Shown piece by piece: positions 61,065-64,000 of a DNA stretch of 64,000 nt (position 1 is the first letter of the stretch; every line of letters begins with the position of its first letter). The notes under the pieces are model-generated. The model had not been told where the DNA came from. It saw nothing but the letters and a program-made list of their open reading frames with translations, and did no database searches. Origin of the DNA: Proteus penneri (GTDB lineage Bacteria; Pseudomonadota; Gammaproteobacteria; Enterobacterales; Enterobacteriaceae); the NCBI RefSeq assembly GCF_003144535.1, contig NZ_PHFJ01000009.1, positions 62,001-126,000 on the forward strand, read 5' to 3'. Both the position numbers and the translations under genes were made by a program.

Positions 61065-61100
61065 CCTCTTTAATAAATCTTATTAAAGAGGTTTTTATTT
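61065..61100. terminator. Terminator after the AT-rich orphan gene
   Basis: CCTCTTTAATAA (61065-61076) and TTATTAAAGAGG (61080-61091) form a perfect 12-bp stem with a 3-nt loop, followed by TTTTTATTT. It overlaps the end region of the convergent exporter gene. Confidence 0.92.
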
Positions 61101-61713
61101 AACTTAGTGCCACTTTAATGCCTAATCCAATCAGTACCACACCTAGCACTTTATCAATACTTTTTTGGATTTTATTGAGTACTTTTCTTACTGGTGCACT
61201 TTGAATTAATAAGACGAGCAAGGGCCAATAAACGACAGCTAATCCCCAAATAATAAAGGCATACCATAATTTTTCACCGATGCTTGAATCGATACTTAAT
61301 ACCTGAGTGAAAACGGCAAGAAAGAACAAAGTGGCTTTTGGGTTGAGTAAATTACAGAAAAAACCTTGCATAAAAGCTTTCTTAAAGCTGATTTGTGAAT
61401 GTTGTGTTGCTTTATCATCAATCGAATGATTAGATTTTGAGAGTAAGCTATGAAAACCAATCCAGAATAAATACGCGGCTCCGGCATATTTTAAAATGGA
61501 AAAGAGCCAAGGTGTTGTGGTGATAAGTACAGCAATACCGGCAACACAATATGACATATGCACAAGTAATGCTGCCACAATCCCCATTGCAGTCATCATT
61601 GCTGCAGATCGTTGATAACGCGCCGCATTTTTTACAACGAGAAAAAAGTCAGGACCTGGTGAGATCATACCGAGTAAAGCAATTGTAAAAACAACTAAAG
61701 AAGTTTCAAGCAT
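61099..61713 (-). CDS. LysE/RhtB-family amino-acid exporter
   Basis: 204 residues with five or six membrane helices and the family signature MISPGPDFFLVVKNAARYQR near the N-terminus (about 16-35), plus GFFCNLLNPKATLFFLAVF (about 118-136). Members export homoserine, threonine, leucine or lysine; the substrate cannot be told from sequence. A hydrophilic loop (about 90-107) separates the halves. Monocistronic, divergent from folA. Confidence 0.92.
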   Translation of the reverse strand: MLETSLVVFTIALLGMISPGPDFFLVVKNAARYQRSAAMMTAMGIVAALLVHMSYCVAGIAVLITTTPWLFSILKYAGAAYLFWIGFHSLLSKSNHSIDDKATQHSQISFKKAFMQGFFCNLLNPKATLFFLAVFTQVLSIDSSIGEKLWYAFIIWGLAVVYWPLLVLLIQSAPVRKVLNKIQKSIDKVLGVVLIGLGIKVALS

Positions 61714-61887
61714 AATAGCGCCTTGTATATAACAATATTATAATGATTGAATCTTATATGATTAAGTTAACACTTCGAGTATAAAGCAATTATTTATTAT
61801 CAAGGAAGCATAATTTGTATCGACTCAGGTTTTAGCTTTACGTATAGTGTGAGCAGTTTTTTCCCATCTTTACCCGTAGGTGTGTAA

Positions 61888-62373
61888 ATGAATATTAGTT
61901 TAATCGCAGCATTAGCGATGGATCGCATTATTGGTATGGAAAAGGCAATGCCTTGGACATTACCGGGTGACCTCGCGTGGTTTAAAAAGAATACGCTAAA
62001 TAAACCCGTTATTATGGGCCGGGTGACTTATGAATCTATTGGTCGTCCTTTACCGAATCGTCTCAATATTGTGTTAAGTAGCCAACCAGGAACAGATAGT
62101 GAAGTTGTTTGGGTGAAGTCTGTAGAAGAAGCTTTGCAAGCTGCTGAAAATCATGATGAAATCATGGTTATAGGAGGCGGTAAAGTGTATGAGCAATTTC
62201 TGCCTATGGCAAATACACTTTATCTAACTCACATCGATGCTGAAGTCATCGGTGATACAACATTCCCAGATTATGAGCCTGATGAGTGGGATTCTACTTT
62301 TATGGAATATCATGAAGCAGATGAAAATAACTCTCATAACTACTGCTTCGAAATATTAAAAAGAAGAAAATAA
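61888..62373 (+). CDS. folA: Dihydrofolate reductase FolA
   Basis: 161 residues. [34 protein letters not shown] carries the catalytic acidic residue (Asp near 27, in GDLAWF) and the Met20-loop Pro-Trp; [18 protein letters not shown] and [14 protein letters not shown] bind NADPH. It reduces dihydrofolate and is the trimethoprim target. The chromosomal form beside apaH/apaG, as in E. coli; not an acquired dfr cassette. Confidence 0.96.
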   Translation: MNISLIAALAMDRIIGMEKAMPWTLPGDLAWFKKNTLNKPVIMGRVTYESIGRPLPNRLNIVLSSQPGTDSEVVWVKSVEEALQAAENHDEIMVIGGGKVYEQFLPMANTLYLTHIDAEVIGDTTFPDYEPDEWDSTFMEYHEADENNSHNYCFEILKRRK

Positions 62374-62385
62374 CAAGAATTAAAT

Positions 62386-62416
62386 AAAAAGGGAGATTAA
62401 ATATCTCCCTTTTTAT
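62386..62416 (+). terminator. folA terminator
   Basis: AAAAAGGGAGAT (62386-62397) and ATCTCCCTTTTT (62403-62414) form a perfect 12-bp stem with a TAAAT loop and following T. Confidence 0.94.
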
Positions 62417-62810
62417 TATTCCTATTTTATTCATATAAAAATAATAAGAAGCAAGATTTATTATTCTACTTAAATGTTTTTTATAAACAGAGATTTATTT
62501 TAAGCTAATCATTATTTATATTTTAATAAATTCATTTTATAAGAATAATATATGAGATATTAATCAATATAGAGGTTTTTTATTCCCAATATCGTATTTT
62601 TTGATACTTATTTTACTATGAAAAAAAATAACTCATTGATTATTAATGATTAAATTTATGGGTATTTTAAGGTGTTCGTTTTTGTGTATAAAACGTTCTC
62701 TTTAGAATAAAAAAAAGAGTCATTAAGTCATATGTGAGGATAAAATCGACATAGCGCAAAAGGCAATGTCGCCATTTTGCGCAAGAAGAAGTAAAGGGAT
62801 AATAAGTGCG
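62415..62810. other. AT-rich intergenic region between folA and apaH
   Basis: About 400 bases between convergent genes. Only the hairpin at 62754-62782 is notable; no gene or repeat was recognised. Confidence 0.5.
62754..62782 (-). terminator. Hairpin downstream of apaH
   Basis: GCGCAAAAGGC (62754-62764) pairs with GCCATTTTGCGC (62771-62782) with one bulged base and a 6-nt loop. It lies 28 nt after the apaH stop. No T-run follows on the minus strand, so it may protect the 3' end rather than terminate efficiently. Confidence 0.5.
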
Positions 62811-63632
62811 TTATTTGGGGGCTGATAGGCTAGATTGAGTGAAATATTGTTTGTCTTCCCAACGTAAACAAGTGAGATTACCACCCCAGCAACATCCCGT
62901 ATCTAATGCATAAACATTATCAGGAGTGCCTTTTCCTTCAAGAGAGGCCCAATGCCCAAATACAATACTATAACCTTCAGGTAACTGGCTTGGTAAATCG
63001 AACCAAGGCTTTAATGGTGCTGGTGCGTCTTGTGGTTTATCTTTACAAATCATATCGAGCTGACCATTGGGAAAGCAGTAACGCATACGAGTGAGTGCAT
63101 TAGTACTGAAGCGTAATCGTGCTAGTCCCGAAAGTTCTGGTGACCAATTGTTTGGTAAATCGCCATACATTGAGTTAATAAATAAAGGGTAGCTATCACT
63201 ACTTAAAATAGCTTCAACTTCACGCGCACACATTTTGGCTGTTTCTAAATCCCATTGTGGCGTGATCCCAGCATGAGCCATGATGATTTTCTTGTCTTCA
63301 TCAATTTGCAATACAGGTTGACGTCTTAACCAATTAATTAATTCATCTGCATCAGGTGCATTAAGTAAGTCATTCAGCTTATCTCTTGGTTTATTGCGAC
63401 TAATTTTTGCAAATACACCTAAAAGATGAAGGTCATGATTGCCCAAGACGAGCTTTAGTGAATTGCCTAAACTTTTTACAAAGCGCAGTACTTCAAGTGA
63501 GTCAGGGCCTCGTGCAACAAGATCTCCCGTTAACCATAATGTATCTTGTGCTGGCTCGAAACTGACTTTATCAAGAAGGTGGCGCAATTCACGGTAACAA
63601 CCATGAATGTCACCAATTAAATAAGTTGCCAT
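62811..63632 (-). CDS. apaH: Diadenosine tetraphosphatase ApaH
   Basis: 273 residues of the metallophosphatase family: [20 protein letters not shown] at the start, [24 protein letters not shown] and [11 protein letters not shown] supply the metal ligands, and [17 protein letters not shown] closes the fold. It hydrolyses Ap4A and related dinucleotides and acts as an mRNA decapping enzyme for Np4 caps in E. coli. It follows apaG by 2 nt, in the usual ksgA-apaG-apaH order. Confidence 0.97.
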   Translation of the reverse strand: MATYLIGDIHGCYRELRHLLDKVSFEPAQDTLWLTGDLVARGPDSLEVLRFVKSLGNSLKLVLGNHDLHLLGVFAKISRNKPRDKLNDLLNAPDADELINWLRRQPVLQIDEDKKIIMAHAGITPQWDLETAKMCAREVEAILSSDSYPLFINSMYGDLPNNWSPELSGLARLRFSTNALTRMRYCFPNGQLDMICKDKPQDAPAPLKPWFDLPSQLPEGYSIVFGHWASLEGKGTPDNVYALDTGCCWGGNLTCLRWEDKQYFTQSSLSAPK

Positions 63633-63634
63633 AG

Positions 63635-64000
63635 TTAGTTTATCAATGTTGGGAGTGCAAGGCGGAAAACAGGGATCTCGATTTGAAATAATCGACCATC
63701 AGTGTCAATCATTTCATAATGACCTTCCATTGTTCCCATTGGTGTTTCAAGAACGGCTCCACTGGTATAGCGGTATTGTGTGCCTGGCTCGATAAGGGGC
63801 TGTTCGCCGACAACACCTTCACCTCGAACTTCAGTGGTATTACCTTGTGCATTGGTGATTAACCAATAGCGGCGCAGGAGGCGAATTGCACATTTATTCA
63901 AATTATGAATTGATATGGTATAAGCAAAAACATATCGTTCATCTTCAGGAGATGATTGGCTTTCAATGTAAACGCTTTGTACCTGTATCGCCACTTTTGA
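63635..64000 (-). CDS. apaG: ApaG/DUF525 protein, 5' end beyond the window
   Basis: The visible 121 codons match Apa[21 protein letters not shown] at the N-terminus, [20 protein letters not shown] in the middle and [13 protein letters not shown] at the end. The frame is open to the right edge, where it reads SKVAIQV; the E. coli protein (125 residues) begins MINSPRVCIQV, so the true start probably lies a few codons outside. A GTG at 63994 is in frame but unlikely. ApaG is a small beta-sandwich protein of unclear function, coupled with apaH. Confidence 0.93.
   Translation of the reverse strand, partial: SKVAIQVQSVYIESQSSPEDERYVFAYTISIHNLNKCAIRLLRRYWLITNAQGNTTEVRGEGVVGEQPLIEPGTQYRYTSGAVLETPMGTMEGHYEMIDTDGRLFQIEIPVFRLALPTLIN

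Overview
The window is chromosomal DNA of an AT-rich enterobacterium, almost certainly Proteus (P. mirabilis group; the species cannot be fixed from the sequence alone). Three things point there: the rpsU-dnaG-rpoD, glnE-hldE, tolC, parE-parC and folA-apaH blocks are recognisably enterobacterial; a chromosomal terZABCDE operon is present; and there is a subtilisin-type autotransporter matching the Proteus toxic agglutinin (Pta) architecture. Core genes keep Escherichia coli-like neighbourhoods, with accessory blocks inserted between them.

Layout. Positions 1-6504 (minus strand) hold the tellurium-resistance accessory module: a VWA protein cut by the left edge, the regulator terW, and a tightly packed five-gene operon (ATP-grasp, phosphoribosyltransferase/TRSP, HAD phosphatase, phosphoribosyltransferase/PELOTA, HpcH/HpaI aldolase). 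Comparative genomics predicts that this set makes a nucleoside-like metabolite. It diverges from terZABCDE (6828-11436). A HAD-IB phosphatase and a chemoreceptor follow. Positions 14520-21019 are a seven-gene chaperone-usher fimbrial operon of mrp-like order, next to the ileX-type tRNA-Ile(CAU). The macromolecular-synthesis operon rpsU-dnaG-rpoD comes next, then tsaD, plsY, folB, cca, ygiM, ygiF, glnE and hldE. A catabolic insertion (GntR regulator, alpha-glucoside PTS IICB, GH4 6-phospho-alpha-glucosidase) sits between hldE and ubiK. Then come an FMN riboswitch with ribB, ygiD, ygiC-ygiB and tolC, divergent from nudF-cpdA-yqiA-parE-parC-plsC. After a dispersed palindromic repeat come ftsP, the Pta-like autotransporter and a very AT-rich orphan gene; the window closes with a LysE/RhtB exporter, folA, apaH and a partial apaG.

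Most unusual feature: parC encodes 985 residues instead of about 750. The excess is a second, diverged in-frame copy of the C-terminal beta-pinwheel domain (residues about 502-738 and 739-985). The copies differ too much to be an assembly artefact, so this appears to be a topoisomerase IV with two DNA-wrapping pinwheels per ParC subunit.

Other points worth checking are palindromes in the ter divergent promoter region, tandem palindromes and a strong intercistronic hairpin in the fimbrial operon, three GTGATCT/AGATCAC motifs before the alpha-glucoside operon, a palindrome upstream of pta, and the AT-rich gene after pta, which has no recognisable family. No CRISPR array, insertion sequence, integrase or rRNA gene was seen.
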